From positions 1 through 64,000 of the forward strand of contig CAWKLL010000023.1 in the NCBI GenBank assembly GCA_963850255.1: a stretch of DNA of 64,000 nt, given 5' to 3'. The notes beneath the pieces are model-generated. The model was not told where the DNA came from. It saw only the letters and a list, made by a program, of their open reading frames with translations, and did no database searches. The DNA comes from J054 sp963850255 (GTDB lineage Bacteria > Pseudomonadota > Gammaproteobacteria > Steroidobacterales > GCA-2729495). This document shows positions 42,836 through 52,159 of this stretch, piece by piece. How positions within the stretch are numbered: position 1 is the stretch's first letter; every line of letters begins with the position of its first letter. The position numbers were made by a program, and so were the translations under genes.

Positions 42836-43357
42836 CTAGATTGATAGTTGGTTGGTTTCGCCGTACCAGCTACGGGACAGACCTGGTCGGGCAGGCTTGA
42901 ATTCGACGAAGCTCAGCGCCACGCCGTCCGGGTCAGCCACCAGCATTTCCACAAAATCGCCCAGGGCCGGGTTGCGGTAATCCGTCGGCTCCACCAGGAA
43001 TCTGCAACCGGCAGCACGCAGACGCTGGGCGAGCGCCTGCGCATCGCTGGTGGCAAAGCCCACCACGGCCCGCCCTTGCATGGCCGGCTGGGTCAGTTCT
43101 GGTACTTCTGGAAGCTCCGGCTGGCGGACTTCAAACAGGCCGACCATGCCGAAATCATTGGCCTCGGACTGCAGGTAAACCACCCGCATATCGCAGTCGT
43201 CCAGCTGCATCAGCTTGCCGACGCCCGGGCCGGCCACTTCTTTGTCGGCCACCAACTGGAAGCCCAGCAGGTCGCGATAAAAGGCCAGCGAAGCGTCCAG
43301 GTCGCGAACGAACAGGCTGACGCGGGTAATCGGTGAAACCAGTGCCGCCGCGTTCAT
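42836..43357 (-). CDS. VOC/glyoxalase-family protein
   Basis: 173 residues from ATG 43357, which overlaps the stop of the upstream symporter gene (ATGA); the longer frame to 43474 lies inside that gene. Two beta-alpha-beta-beta-beta units: ITRVSLFVRDLDASLAFYRDLLGFQLV and AVVGFATSDAQALAQRLRAAGCRFLVEP, ending DFVEMLVADPDGVALSFVEF. VOC proteins are metal-dependent lyases, isomerases or dioxygenases; the specific reaction is unknown. Coupled to a GPH-type symporter, so it may act on the imported compound. A very AT-rich block (about 42785-42838) lies just past its stop. Confidence 0.85.
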   Translation of the reverse strand: MNAAALVSPITRVSLFVRDLDASLAFYRDLLGFQLVADKEVAGPGVGKLMQLDDCDMRVVYLQSEANDFGMVGLFEVRQPELPEVPELTQPAMQGRAVVGFATSDAQALAQRLRAAGCRFLVEPTDYRNPALGDFVEMLVADPDGVALSFVEFKPARPGLSRSWYGETNQLSI

Positions 43358-44727
43358 GTCACGCGCTTGGTTGCCTTCAGGCTTTCTTCCGTCAATGTGA
43401 AGAAGCGCAGCATTATGAGTTTCAGCGCCGACATGCCGGCCGGCACCAGGGCCGTGCAAATCATGATGCCCCACAATGCAGACTCTGGCTGTTCACCGGG
43501 CGGCAGGGCCTTGTCGAACTGCATGAATGAGAGCACGCCGCCGATCACGATGCCCGACAGGGCGCCGGCGGTTTTCTCGACGAAGCTGATGGTGCCGGCG
43601 AACACGCCTTCGCGGCGCAGGCCGGTGCGCCGGTAATCGAGTTCCATGATGTCGGGCAGAATGGACTGCGTGCCCAGCAGCGTGCCGCCGCTGGCCAGTC
43701 CGAGCAGGAAGCCGCGCACGGTATACAGCCAGATCGGCTCCTGCGGACCAGACAGTAACCAGCTCAAAGCCAGCAGCAAGGTGCAGATACCCGAGATAAT
43801 CAGGATATTTGTCTTGCCGATCCGCCGGCTCAGGGCCAGCCAGAGCGGGATACCGATTAGCTGGGCGCTTAGTTGGGCGACACCGTAGAAAAAGAAAATC
43901 GACAGCGATCTTTCCATGATGTAGATGATGAAGAAAAACCCCGTGGCCAGTACCGCGGCCAGCGAAAACAGCCCGGTAAGTTTGATACCCAGAAACAGCA
44001 GGAACTGACGATTTTCGAGGATCAGCCTGGCGCGTTCGGCCAGTGTCAGCCGCGAGACCACGGGCTCGGTAAAGCGGGCATTCCGAGTACCAAAAAACGA
44101 CGCCGCCATGGCCAGGCTCATTGCCAGCCCGATTGTCATGCCCATGTATCGATAGGCCTGGGCGGCGGAGAAGCCTTGATCTTCCTGCATCCAGGCAAGC
44201 GCCGCGGGGGTTACCGACACGCCGATGAAAGTGCCGATGATGATCAGAAATACCCGGTAAGACATCATCACCGAGCGCTCGTGATAGCCCTCGATCATTT
44301 CAGCCGGCATTGCCAGGTAGGGCACATTAAATATTGTGTAGGCGGTGGAAAGCAGCACCAGGGCCAGTCCCACGGCGATATACAGGGCCATGCTGTCGAC
44401 CATCTGCGGCACCGAGAAAAATGCCGCGAAAGACAGTCCGCAGGCAATGCCGCCGATCATCAGATAGGGCCGGCGACGTCCCCAGCGGCTGCGTGTACGG
44501 TCGCTGATGGTGCCCATTAAAGGATCGGTGACGGCATCGTAGAGTTTCGAGCCGGTAATCAGTGCGCCGGCGATCAGGGGGTCGATCTGCAGCACGGTAA
44601 TCAGGTAGAACAGGGCCGCTACATTAAAGGTGTTTAGCAGCAGCGCCACACCCAGGGTACCGACGGACCAGCCGACATGAATGGGATTGAAGCCCGCGAG
44701 CAGGGTGGCGATTCTCATTTGGCGCAT
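43354..44727 (-). CDS. GPH-type MFS symporter (paralogue of the 58269 gene)
   Basis: About 457 residues from ATG 44727 (a second ATG at 44718 is possible). Twelve predicted membrane segments. Signatures of the glycoside-pentoside-hexuronide cation symporter family: GSKLYDAVTDPLMGTISDRTRSRWGRRRPYLMIG after helix 2, FNVPYLAMPAEM, and DYRRTGLRREGVFAGTISFVEKTAGAL. It probably imports an organic solute with H+ or Na+; members near degradation genes often carry non-sugar substrates. The 3' end overlaps the VOC gene by four bases. Closely similar in layout to the symporter at 58269. Confidence 0.88.
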   Translation of the reverse strand: MRQMRIATLLAGFNPIHVGWSVGTLGVALLLNTFNVAALFYLITVLQIDPLIAGALITGSKLYDAVTDPLMGTISDRTRSRWGRRRPYLMIGGIACGLSFAAFFSVPQMVDSMALYIAVGLALVLLSTAYTIFNVPYLAMPAEMIEGYHERSVMMSYRVFLIIIGTFIGVSVTPAALAWMQEDQGFSAAQAYRYMGMTIGLAMSLAMAASFFGTRNARFTEPVVSRLTLAERARLILENRQFLLFLGIKLTGLFSLAAVLATGFFFIIYIMERSLSIFFFYGVAQLSAQLIGIPLWLALSRRIGKTNILIISGICTLLLALSWLLSGPQEPIWLYTVRGFLLGLASGGTLLGTQSILPDIMELDYRRTGLRREGVFAGTISFVEKTAGALSGIVIGGVLSFMQFDKALPPGEQPESALWGIMICTALVPAGMSALKLIMLRFFTLTEESLKATKRVT

Positions 44728-45190
44728 TCTCCCGCCCGCAGTGCTTAACACGGCGGCTGTGGTTGCCTGGTCAAGATTCCGGCGGGCCGCTGGTGGGCCG
44801 GTTAAACCCTGCCCCGAGTAAAAATACGCGCTTTACCTGGCCGGCCGCCAGCAGCGGCAATGGTAACTCAAGCCCGCCCACTGGCAGCCGCTGCCGTGAC
44901 GGCCGGCCTGGGCGGGTAAAGCAGATTGAGGTAGCTGGAACCTGCAGGCCGTGAAACAGTGGCTCCCGGTTCGCGTGGCCGCAGCCAGGCGCCGAAATGC
45001 CCAAGCTGCGGTTGCGCCCAGCGGTCTCAGCGCCGGCACCACGATTCCATAGGGTAGTCGCGCCAAGCCGGCGAACTGAAGCGGTGCGCGTTTGGTGTTA
45101 TTTGTTTGATATGACAGTCGAGGGCGATCCGGAGTTTTCCGGTTCAGGTCCCTGATCCGGCCCGCAACGGTCTTAACGGAGTTTTTAGTA
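44728..45190. other. intergenic region, no gene seen
   Basis: About 460 bases between the divergent symporter and solute-binding-protein genes. It is GC-rich with a few short weak inverted repeats. Possible small frames lack ribosome sites and recognisable sequence. A GGAG stands 10 bases before the ATG at 45191. Confidence 0.45.
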
Positions 45191-46235
45191 ATGCAGCGTA
45201 ACTTATTAATTTCCTTTATCTTTGCTCTTTTTGCTTGTCTGATGAGCGGATCCGCCTGGGCCGGCGCGCATGGCGGGGCCGCGGTTTCCAAGATCGACGA
45301 GCTGCCGGCGCGCAGCGGCGATTGGAGCGCCGAGGAAGTTGCCCGCGGTCGCGAACAGCTGGTTGAGGCCTTCGATGCGGCCTGGATTCGGATCATCGCC
45401 GGGCGCAAGGACCAGGCCGTAGTTGGCCGCCCAGCCGCTTAGCCAGCCGGGCGCTGCTGCCAGCTATATCGTCAGACTGGTGGACTGTCTGCCACAGCCC
45501 GAAATCGCGCCCTGGCCGGACAAACCCGTTGGCATGTTCAAGGACATCCTGGAAACGGGCGTGATTCGCCAGCTGGTGCAGGGCGTGCCGGAAACGCCGC
45601 AGAATACCTCCTGGTATTTCTCAGGCGTCAGCCAGGGCTATCAGGACCTGATCATGCAGGAGATCGAAGATCACTATGACGTCGAACTACAAGTAGAGAG
45701 CGTGGTGCTGCCGCCGGGTCGACTGCCGGCCACCTCTGTGCTGGTCGACAACAAGATCGATTTCATCTCGCAGCTAAATGCGCTGGGCGGAAACACCCAG
45801 GGCATGCGGCGGCGCATGTCGCGGCGCTTCAGCTGCACTATTACGGCGTCCAGTCAGTTTATTCACATCCCGGAAAAGTCTGAGCTAGTGGAAGAGATTA
45901 ATAGTCTCAATGACCTGATGGCGCGTCCCGACATCAAGATCTGTGCGGGGCCGCTGACCACGCAAACGGCCAAGGCCTATATGCCCGAGCATACGGTCAA
46001 GACCAAGTACATCAACGACCTGACGGGTTGCGACAAGGCGGTTAAAAAGGGTGATCTGGACGTGATCTTGAACCCCTTGAATGATCTGTCCATCGGTGGC
46101 ATTGATGGTTACAAGTCCGTGCATACCCTGATCGTTGCCGGCACACCGCTTTGGGTAGCCGCCGACGACATTCAATGTCCTTCGGACGGCAATCCGCGTA
46201 CCGAAGACGAATGCTTTCGCGCCGGCACGGAGTAG
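45191..46235 (+). CDS. periplasmic solute-binding protein (family 3-like), frameshifted
   Basis: Signal peptide MQRNLLISFIFALFACLMSGSAWAGA. The first frame reaches 45442; at about 45420 (GCCGTAGTTGGCC) one extra base moves the sequence to the next frame, which continues LAAQPLSQPGAAASYIVRLVDCLPQPEIAPW to the stop at 46235. Joined length about 347 residues. The second part resembles bacterial extracellular solute-binding proteins: FKDILETGVIRQLV, YQDLIMQEIEDHYDVELQVESVVLPPGRLPATSVLVDNKIDF, ITASSQFIHI, and LDVILNPLNDLSIGGIDG. No permease genes adjoin it, so it may be a sensor or orphan binding protein. Confidence 0.65.
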
Positions 46236-46264
46236 CCGCCAGGTAAATTGCAGCGAGTAACAAG

Positions 46265-47122
46265 ATGATTCTGATTACAGGTGGCACCGGCAAGACCGGT
46301 GGTGAAACGGCGCGCCAGCTGGCCGCGGCCGGCCATGCTTTTCGTGCCCTGGTGCGTGATGCGGGTCGTGCCAAGGAGCTGCAGGCGCTGGGTGCGGAGC
46401 TGGTGGTTGGCGATATCGGTGACCGGCAAGTGCTGGACGAGGCTTTCCGTGGCGTCGAACGTACCTTGTTGATTATGCCCAACGGTGAGCAGCAGCAGGC
46501 GCTGGAATGCCAGTTTGTCGATGCTGCCGAAGCGGCCGGCGTCAAGCATATCGTTTACCTGTCGTCGATCGAATCGGTGCCGGAAAACAAGAACCCGATT
46601 ACCCAGATGCATGTGGCCGTTGAGAAGCATATCCGTAAATCGGCCATGGACTGGACGCTGATCCGACCGAGTTTTTTCATGCAGATATTCCTGACCCAGG
46701 CGCCAAGAGTTCGTGAGCATGACCAGATCGTGTTTCCGGCCGGGCAGGGCACCATTGCTACCACGGATTTGCGCGATGTGGGCGCGGTTATGGTCAAGGC
46801 GCTGACGGAATCCGGTCATGCAAACCAGAGCTACGATATCAGCGGTCCCGAATTGCTGACCCTGGCTGAATGCGCCGAGCGGTTTAGCCAGGTGCTGGGT
46901 CGCAAGATTACTTACGTCGATCAGCCGATGGCCGAATTCGCTGATCGATTGCGCGCCATTGGCATCGCCGAGTGGCGAGTGCTGGCCGTGTGCAAGGAGT
47001 TCGAGGGTATCGCTTCGGGTCTTATCGATCACACAACGGAAACGGCCGAGCAGTTGCTCGGCCGTCCGCCGTGTTCACTGGCGCAGTTTATTGATGATCA
47101 CCGCGCCGCCTTTATGCCATAA
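46265..47122 (+). CDS. NmrA-family NAD(P)-binding protein
   Basis: 285 residues, intact. Rossmann motif ILITGGTGKTGGETARQL at the very N-terminus (GxxGxxG), RALVRD after strand 2, HIVYLSSIES in strand 5, WTLIRPSFFMQIFL, and FSQVLGRKITYVDQPM near the end, as in atypical SDRs resembling NmrA and NAD(P)H azoreductase-like proteins. It may be a reductase or a redox-sensing regulator. It starts 29 bases after the solute-binding protein stop and is probably in the same operon. Confidence 0.88.
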   Translation: MILITGGTGKTGGETARQLAAAGHAFRALVRDAGRAKELQALGAELVVGDIGDRQVLDEAFRGVERTLLIMPNGEQQQALECQFVDAAEAAGVKHIVYLSSIESVPENKNPITQMHVAVEKHIRKSAMDWTLIRPSFFMQIFLTQAPRVREHDQIVFPAGQGTIATTDLRDVGAVMVKALTESGHANQSYDISGPELLTLAECAERFSQVLGRKITYVDQPMAEFADRLRAIGIAEWRVLAVCKEFEGIASGLIDHTTETAEQLLGRPPCSLAQFIDDHRAAFMP

Positions 47123-47128
47123 ACAGCT

Positions 47129-47914
47129 TTATGCCGGGTCGCGGTTCCAGACCTGGTAGGGCGACAGGTTGTCGGCGCTGAGTTCCGTATCGAAGTAGTA
47201 AATCTGTTTCGGTGTAATGCGAATCAGGTCGAAACGACGTACCGCACGTTCTTTCGTCAGGCGCACCAGGTTGTAGCGCTTCAACAGCTCCATAAAGATG
47301 GGTTCGCTGGAGTCGATTAACTCGGCGGTGCCGCGCAGTTGCACGCTGCGCCACTCCTGCTTGCCACGCTCGGCTACCGTCCAGCCCTTGAAGCGCACCG
47401 CGCTGACCGCGGGGTTCTTCTGGATCTGCAGCAGCTTCTCCGTGCCCTTTTCTGAGACCACGTAGAGAACTTTTTCGTTCTCGTCGAGCACCATGTCGAC
47501 GGTGGTAGCCAGTGGTTCGTTGTTTTCCCCGACGGTCGTCAGGGCAAATCGTTCCCGGCCAGGCAGAAAAACTGCGATCATGCCCCACAGTTCGTCCTGG
47601 TCCATCTGCGGGAAATTCGCCATGAATTGTTCGGTGGCCGATGTCATGCCGTCGAATGTGACGTTGTGGCACTCAGCGCAGGTCATGCCGCGTGGATAAC
47701 TCATGTGCCCGCTGCTCATGACCTGCTCGGCGGCCAGATCAGGGCCGGGAACCACCACGGCTTCAATGCCGCGTTCGCCGGGGCCGACGCGAATGCCTTC
47801 ACGCGACTCCGAGGCCTTGTGGCCGCCGGCCTGCAGGATGCCGGCGGCAACCAGCAGCGATACCGCCGTGGTAAGGCAAATAACTAATCCTGTCCGTCGC
47901 TTGACGCTCTTCAT
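47129..47914 (-). CDS. exported haem-c / FMN split-barrel fusion protein
   Basis: 261 residues from ATG 47914 behind AAGGAG. Signal peptide or anchor (LVICLTTAVSLLVAAGILQA). Residues 60-85 hold a c-type haem site, MTCAECHNV, in a short region typical of a photosynthetic-reaction-centre-like or small cytochrome segment. From about 100 on, a pyridoxamine-phosphate-oxidase-like split barrel appears: GRERFALTTVGENNEPLATTVDMVLDENEKVLYVVSEKGTEKLLQIQKNPAVSAVRFKGW, ending FDLIRITPKQIYYFDTE. Family knowledge: split barrels bind FMN, F420 or haem. A covalent haem next to such a barrel suggests a periplasmic redox enzyme (inference). Convergent with the NmrA-like gene. Confidence 0.82.
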   Translation of the reverse strand: MKSVKRRTGLVICLTTAVSLLVAAGILQAGGHKASESREGIRVGPGERGIEAVVVPGPDLAAEQVMSSGHMSYPRGMTCAECHNVTFDGMTSATEQFMANFPQMDQDELWGMIAVFLPGRERFALTTVGENNEPLATTVDMVLDENEKVLYVVSEKGTEKLLQIQKNPAVSAVRFKGWTVAERGKQEWRSVQLRGTAELIDSSEPIFMELLKRYNLVRLTKERAVRRFDLIRITPKQIYYFDTELSADNLSPYQVWNRDPA

Positions 47915-48046
47915 TTGATGCTCCTTAAACTCTCTTGCAACGTTAACGTAACGCCAGAGGTTTCGGGATACGGATAAACCGTTATTCCCGCCTGTTGGAC
48001 ATATTTTTGCTGACCTGGATCTGTCCTGGCAAATACGATTTGAGCT

Positions 48047-48385
48047 TCAGGGCTTGTCAGGCAAATACATTTCCAGTCTCTGATTAATACCGTCGGCAAT
48101 GGCGGGCGAATCGAAGAACCTGACCTTCGGCCGTGCCCCATAAGTTTCAGTCATGGTCGCAAACCAGTCGGCATCATAAAAAGCCTCAGCGCGGGAGCGG
48201 TTTTCCCATTCATAGGCGCCGCCTGCCTCACCATCGCCGTTTAGAAAATATTTGCGGCGCAGGCCAGGAATACAGGTGTAGGCCTGGCCCGCACTGCTGA
48301 GCAGCTCGCGCAGGGTAGACGGATCGCGCGGTGGCGGCGCCGGAAAAGTCACAATGGCGAGCACCGGTATTTCAGGATTACTCAT
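48047..48385 (-). CDS. small ABM-like monooxygenase-fold protein
   Basis: 112 residues. Ferredoxin-like alpha/beta pattern: VLAIVTFPAPPP, IPGLRRKYFLNGDGEAGGAYEWENRSRAEAFYDADWFATM, VRFFDSPAIAD. This resembles YdhR/antibiotic-biosynthesis-monooxygenase-type dimeric proteins. Substrate unknown. It follows the SDR gene at 48411 by 25 bases on the same strand and is likely co-transcribed with it and with the gene at 49166. Confidence 0.75.
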   Translation of the reverse strand: MSNPEIPVLAIVTFPAPPPRDPSTLRELLSSAGQAYTCIPGLRRKYFLNGDGEAGGAYEWENRSRAEAFYDADWFATMTETYGARPKVRFFDSPAIADGINQRLEMYLPDKP

Positions 48386-48410
48386 AACAAACTCCGCAAA
48401 TAATTCGATG

Positions 48411-49169
48411 TCAGGCCGCCGTCACGCCACCATCGACGCACAGCACCTGGCCGGTAATAAAACTGGCGGCATCCGACAACAGGAATCTTGCTGCCGCCGC
48501 GACTTCTGCTGACTCGCCGTAGCGGCCAAGCGGGATACTTGCCAGCAAACCGGCGGCGCGCTGTGCATCATTGCGCGCCTGTTCAGTCATGGGCGTAGCA
48601 ATGGGTCCCGGCGCGATGGCATTTACGCGCACGCCGCTGGGTGCCAGTTCGATGGCCAGTGCGCGCACCAGCCCGTTGATGGCGGCTTTGGAGGCTGCGT
48701 AGGCCGCCGCGCGCGGATGCCCGATGATGCCGACCTGGCTGGATACCAGAACTAACGCGCCGCGGCCCTCGGCGGACATGACCCGGGCACACTCGCGGGC
48801 TGTTTCGAAAGCGGCCGTAAGGTTGATGTCGAGTACCCGCTGCCAGTCATCCAGTTCGGTGTCGAGGCCGGCGCGGTGCTCGAAAATACCGGCACAGCAC
48901 AGGCAGGCGTCAACCGGGCCAGGCAGGCTCGCCAAAGCTGTCCGGGTCAGCGCGGCCACCGCTTTACTGTCTGCAAGGTCATGGGGATAGCAGCGATTTT
49001 CTGGCAGCAGGTCGGCCAGCTCATGTACCTGTTGTGCGTCGCGTAGCAGGGCCACACACTCGGCTTTGTCGGCCAGCGCCAGTTCCAGAAAGGCCTTGCC
49101 AATCCCGGAGCCCGCGCCGGTGATGAGGACACGCTGCTGTGCCAGGGAGTCCTGAGTTGAGGGCTTCAT
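48411..49169 (-). CDS. short-chain dehydrogenase/reductase (SDR)
   Basis: 252 residues. Classical SDR: TGAGSGIG cofactor motif at about 17-24, a CCAG variant of NNAG near 95, serine in LVSSQVG, YAASK catalytic Tyr-Lys near 155-159, and a C-terminus with FITGQVLCVDGG. It oxidises an alcohol or reduces a ketone with NAD(P)(H); the substrate is unknown. The start overlaps the stop of the upstream gene by four bases (ATGA), showing coupled translation. Confidence 0.92.
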   Translation of the reverse strand: MKPSTQDSLAQQRVLITGAGSGIGKAFLELALADKAECVALLRDAQQVHELADLLPENRCYPHDLADSKAVAALTRTALASLPGPVDACLCCAGIFEHRAGLDTELDDWQRVLDINLTAAFETARECARVMSAEGRGALVLVSSQVGIIGHPRAAAYAASKAAINGLVRALAIELAPSGVRVNAIAPGPIATPMTEQARNDAQRAAGLLASIPLGRYGESAEVAAAARFLLSDAASFITGQVLCVDGGVTAA

Positions 49170-49873
49170 CTTGACGAATCACCCTGCGCTTCGTCATAAC
49201 CACCCTGACCGCTGATTTCTGCCCAGGCGCGAAATCCTGACGAGGCCTGCACGCGCTCCTCCAGGATCAGACGCCGCCAGATACCCGCTGCTTCGACGAA
49301 ATACGGCACGCTGCCGGGGAACATGCATAGCGACAAGGCTTCGGCAATCTCCTGTTCGGGCACTGCCTGGGTATAAGCCTCTATCAGTTGCCATTCGAGC
49401 GCTTGCCAGGCGGCCGCGCAGGTGTGTACTGCAATGCCGCAGAGTTGCGCCACGCGCGGATCCAGGCCTTGCGCGGCTGTATCAAATCCGCGCGCGTAGC
49501 TGCCTTGTACATCCAGCCCGGGCAAGTGTTCGCGCCAGTGGCAGTGGATAAACCGGTAAGCGCGAAAGCCACTGGCAAAAGCTGTCAGCGAGAGCAGTGC
49601 TTCGACCTCGTCATTGGTGCCGCCGGCGTTAAAGAACTTGGGAATGTGATGCGTCGCCAGGGCTTCATCCGTGGCGATCAGAATAGCCAGCCAGACGCTC
49701 TCGTGGTCATGACGGGATAAGTGACGCTCGTGCAGGGTTAGCGCGCTGTAGGTGGCGTCGTAGGCGGCGAGCAGATCGGGTGCCGCGACGGCCATCAGGC
49801 CATGGTGTGGCAGCAGATAGCCACGTTTGGCGCGAATCGCCTCAAGCTGGGTCGTTAGGTCTTCCTGGTCCAT
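49166..49873 (-). CDS. carboxymuconolactone-decarboxylase/AhpD-like protein
   Basis: 235 residues, all-helical. KRGYLLPHHGLMAVAAPDLLAAYDATYSALTLHERHLSRHDHESVWLAILIATDEALATHHI resembles the helical core of the CMD/AhpD superfamily, but the usual CxxC pair is not visible (an HCH stands in RFIHCHWREH), so this is probably a non-peroxidase branch. Function unknown. First gene of a leftward operon with the SDR and the ABM-like protein, divergent from another SDR at 49994. Confidence 0.6.
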   Translation of the reverse strand: MDQEDLTTQLEAIRAKRGYLLPHHGLMAVAAPDLLAAYDATYSALTLHERHLSRHDHESVWLAILIATDEALATHHIPKFFNAGGTNDEVEALLSLTAFASGFRAYRFIHCHWREHLPGLDVQGSYARGFDTAAQGLDPRVAQLCGIAVHTCAAAWQALEWQLIEAYTQAVPEQEIAEALSLCMFPGSVPYFVEAAGIWRRLILEERVQASSGFRAWAEISGQGGYDEAQGDSSR

Positions 49874-49993
49874 AGCCTCGCCGGTTCCCTGGCTTCGCCG
49901 CGCGAAGCTTTCTTTGCATAGCGGCCTATTGTTATATCCTTCCGCCAGCCGCGCAAAACAACTCTCGATAATGGCGCCGGCAGGGAGACAACA

Positions 49994-50743
49994 GTGCAGG
50001 ATTCCATGCAGGGAAAGACACTTCAGTCACAGGTGGCCCTGATTACGGGCGCTGCCCGCGGCATAGGCGCTGCGGCTGCCATGCAACTGGCAGCGGCTGG
50101 CGCACGGGTGGTGCTGGCCGATATCTTGTCGGCGGAGTCCGCTGCCGAAGAAATCAATTCAGCCGGTGGCCAGGCCGAAGCCCGGCAGCTGGATATCCGT
50201 GATCGACAAGCCTGTGCAGATCTCGCCGCGGATCTGCGCCAACGATTCGGGCGTCTGGATATCCTGGTCTGCAATGCCGGCGTGTGCCCTCCGGGCCAGG
50301 TGGTCGGCGACTGGGAACAGTGGGAGCGCGTGCTGGAGGTTAACCTGCATGGCACGCAGAACTGTGTGGCCGCGGTCTGGGACGGCATGCTCGCGCAGGG
50401 CAGTGGTGTGATCGTGCTGGTTAGCTCGATGGCCTATTACCAGGGTGGCGTGATGGTCGGCACGGAATACAGTGCCTCCAAAGCGGCCATAGTCGGCATG
50501 ACCCGACACTTCGCGCGCAACGGCGGGCCGCATGGCATTCGCTGCAATGCGGTGGCGCCGGGCATGATCGCGACGGAAATGCTCAATGATTTCACCCCGG
50601 CCGATCCTGAAACGATTCCACTGCGTCGTTTGGGCAGCGCTGAAGACTGTGCCGGACCGATCCGTTTTCTGTGTGGCCCCGAGTCCGCTTATATGACCGG
50701 TACGGTGCTGAATGTCACTGGCGGCATGATTCTGGCAGCATAG
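49994..50743 (+). CDS. short-chain dehydrogenase/reductase (SDR)
   Basis: 249 residues from GTG 49994, with AGGGAG 6-10 bases upstream. Classical SDR: TGAARGIG cofactor motif, LVCNAGVCPPG (NAG), VSSMAYY, YSASK catalytic pair, PGMIATEM, and YMTGTVLNVTGG at the end. The substrate is unknown. Followed 51 bases later by an MFS transporter on the same strand, a likely uptake-plus-oxidation pair. Confidence 0.92.
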   Translation: MQDSMQGKTLQSQVALITGAARGIGAAAAMQLAAAGARVVLADILSAESAAEEINSAGGQAEARQLDIRDRQACADLAADLRQRFGRLDILVCNAGVCPPGQVVGDWEQWERVLEVNLHGTQNCVAAVWDGMLAQGSGVIVLVSSMAYYQGGVMVGTEYSASKAAIVGMTRHFARNGGPHGIRCNAVAPGMIATEMLNDFTPADPETIPLRRLGSAEDCAGPIRFLCGPESAYMTGTVLNVTGGMILAA

Positions 50744-50794
50744 CTTGCGGGGATAGACAGACTGGTCAGCCCGGCCGGCCTGCAGGGGTACAAA

Positions 50795-52159
50795 ATGCCA
50801 GATGCCACGACGGCCGATAAGCGCACTGCTGCCGGGCGCCTGTTCGGTCCGAGGAAACTAAACCTGCGCATTGCGCCCGAAGTCTCGCGCGTCAACATGT
50901 GGACGTTGCTGTTCGGTTCATTCTTCGGCATCGCGATGATGGGCTTCATCAACGCCAGCCAGCCTTACATTTTTACCGAGGTGCTGAAAGTACCGACGGA
51001 AGAGCAGGGGCCGCTGGCCGGCAACCTCACTTTCATTTCAGAGATCGTGGTGATCCTCGTCATCGGCCTGATCGGTGCCATGTCCGACAAGCTCGGGCGC
51101 AAGCCCATCTGGGCCGGCGCATTCCTGGTCCTGGCGCTGGGCTACTTTGTCTATCCGCTGGCCGAGAGCGTCGAACAGTTGACCGTGTTCCGGCTGATTT
51201 TTGCCCTGGGCCTGGCGATGAACACCGCAATGTTGCCTTCGGTGATTAACGACTATGCGGTGGAAGAATCCAGGGGCCGGATGATTTCTGCCTGCTTCAT
51301 GCTCAATGGCCTGGGTTTCATATTGTTGCTAACGCCGCTGCGCTTGCTATTGCCACTGTTCGAAGAAATCAGTGGTGGCGATCCGGTACAGGCAGCGCGA
51401 TGGTGGTTGTGGACACCGGCCGGCGCATGCCTGATGGTTTCGACCGTACTAATGCTGGGTCTCAAGCGCGGTGCCCCGGCGCAGCTGGAAAAACGCGAGC
51501 CTTTGCTGGCGACGGTAAGTATCGGAATTCGCGCGGCCAAGCGTATCCGCGTGGCGCTGGCGTATCTGGCCGCCGTGGTGGCACGTGGCGACATGTCGGT
51601 GTTAAGCACCTTCTTCGTATTGTGGCTGACTCAGCAGGCCATTAGCAGTGGTCTACCGACCACCGAGTCCAGTTCCTACGCGCTGAAGTTTTATATCCTG
51701 ATCCAGGTGTTCGCGCTGCTCTGGCTGCCGTTCATGGGATTTATCCTGGATCGTGTCGACCGTGTACTGGGTGTTGCCTTTGCCATGGTGCTGGCCGGCG
51801 TCGGCTATTTTTCCCTGTATCTCATTGACGACCCGCTGGGTCCGCAGATGTGGATTGCCGCCGTGCTGGTGGGCATGGGCGAAATGTCAGCCAACCTCGC
51901 CTCATTGACGCTGATTGGCTCGGAAGCACCCGAAAAGGGTCGCGGTGCCGTGATCGGCATGTTCAGTCTGTGCGGCGCCCTGGGCATTCTCGCCATCGCA
52001 AAATTCGGCGGGATACTGTCTGGCATATACGGAACCATCGCGCCGTTCGTCTTGGTCGCCGTCGCCAACATTGTGGTCTTGCTGTTCGCGTTGCTGGTGT
52101 ATTTTGCGACTCGCAAGGCGACGCGTGCGGCTGCGCTGGCGACTCAGGTCACGCCGTAA
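50795..52159 (+). CDS. MFS transporter
   Basis: 454 residues with about twelve membrane segments. Motif-A-like GLIGAMSDKLGRKPIWAG after helix 2, VINDYAVEESRGRMISACFMLNGLGF in the fourth-fifth helix region, and SEAPEKGRGAVIGMFSLCGALG in the C-terminal half. The substrate is unknown; probably an organic-compound uptake or efflux carrier linked to the preceding SDR. Its 3' end overlaps the convergent amidinotransferase gene by 11 bases. Confidence 0.85.
   Translation: MPDATTADKRTAAGRLFGPRKLNLRIAPEVSRVNMWTLLFGSFFGIAMMGFINASQPYIFTEVLKVPTEEQGPLAGNLTFISEIVVILVIGLIGAMSDKLGRKPIWAGAFLVLALGYFVYPLAESVEQLTVFRLIFALGLAMNTAMLPSVINDYAVEESRGRMISACFMLNGLGFILLLTPLRLLLPLFEEISGGDPVQAARWWLWTPAGACLMVSTVLMLGLKRGAPAQLEKREPLLATVSIGIRAAKRIRVALAYLAAVVARGDMSVLSTFFVLWLTQQAISSGLPTTESSSYALKFYILIQVFALLWLPFMGFILDRVDRVLGVAFAMVLAGVGYFSLYLIDDPLGPQMWIAAVLVGMGEMSANLASLTLIGSEAPEKGRGAVIGMFSLCGALGILAIAKFGGILSGIYGTIAPFVLVAVANIVVLLFALLVYFATRKATRAAALATQVTP

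Noticed and set aside
42785..42838. AT-rich block as an attachment site or origin
   Set aside because: No flanking direct repeats, integrase, tRNA or DnaA-box cluster nearby; treated as a short AT-rich spacer.
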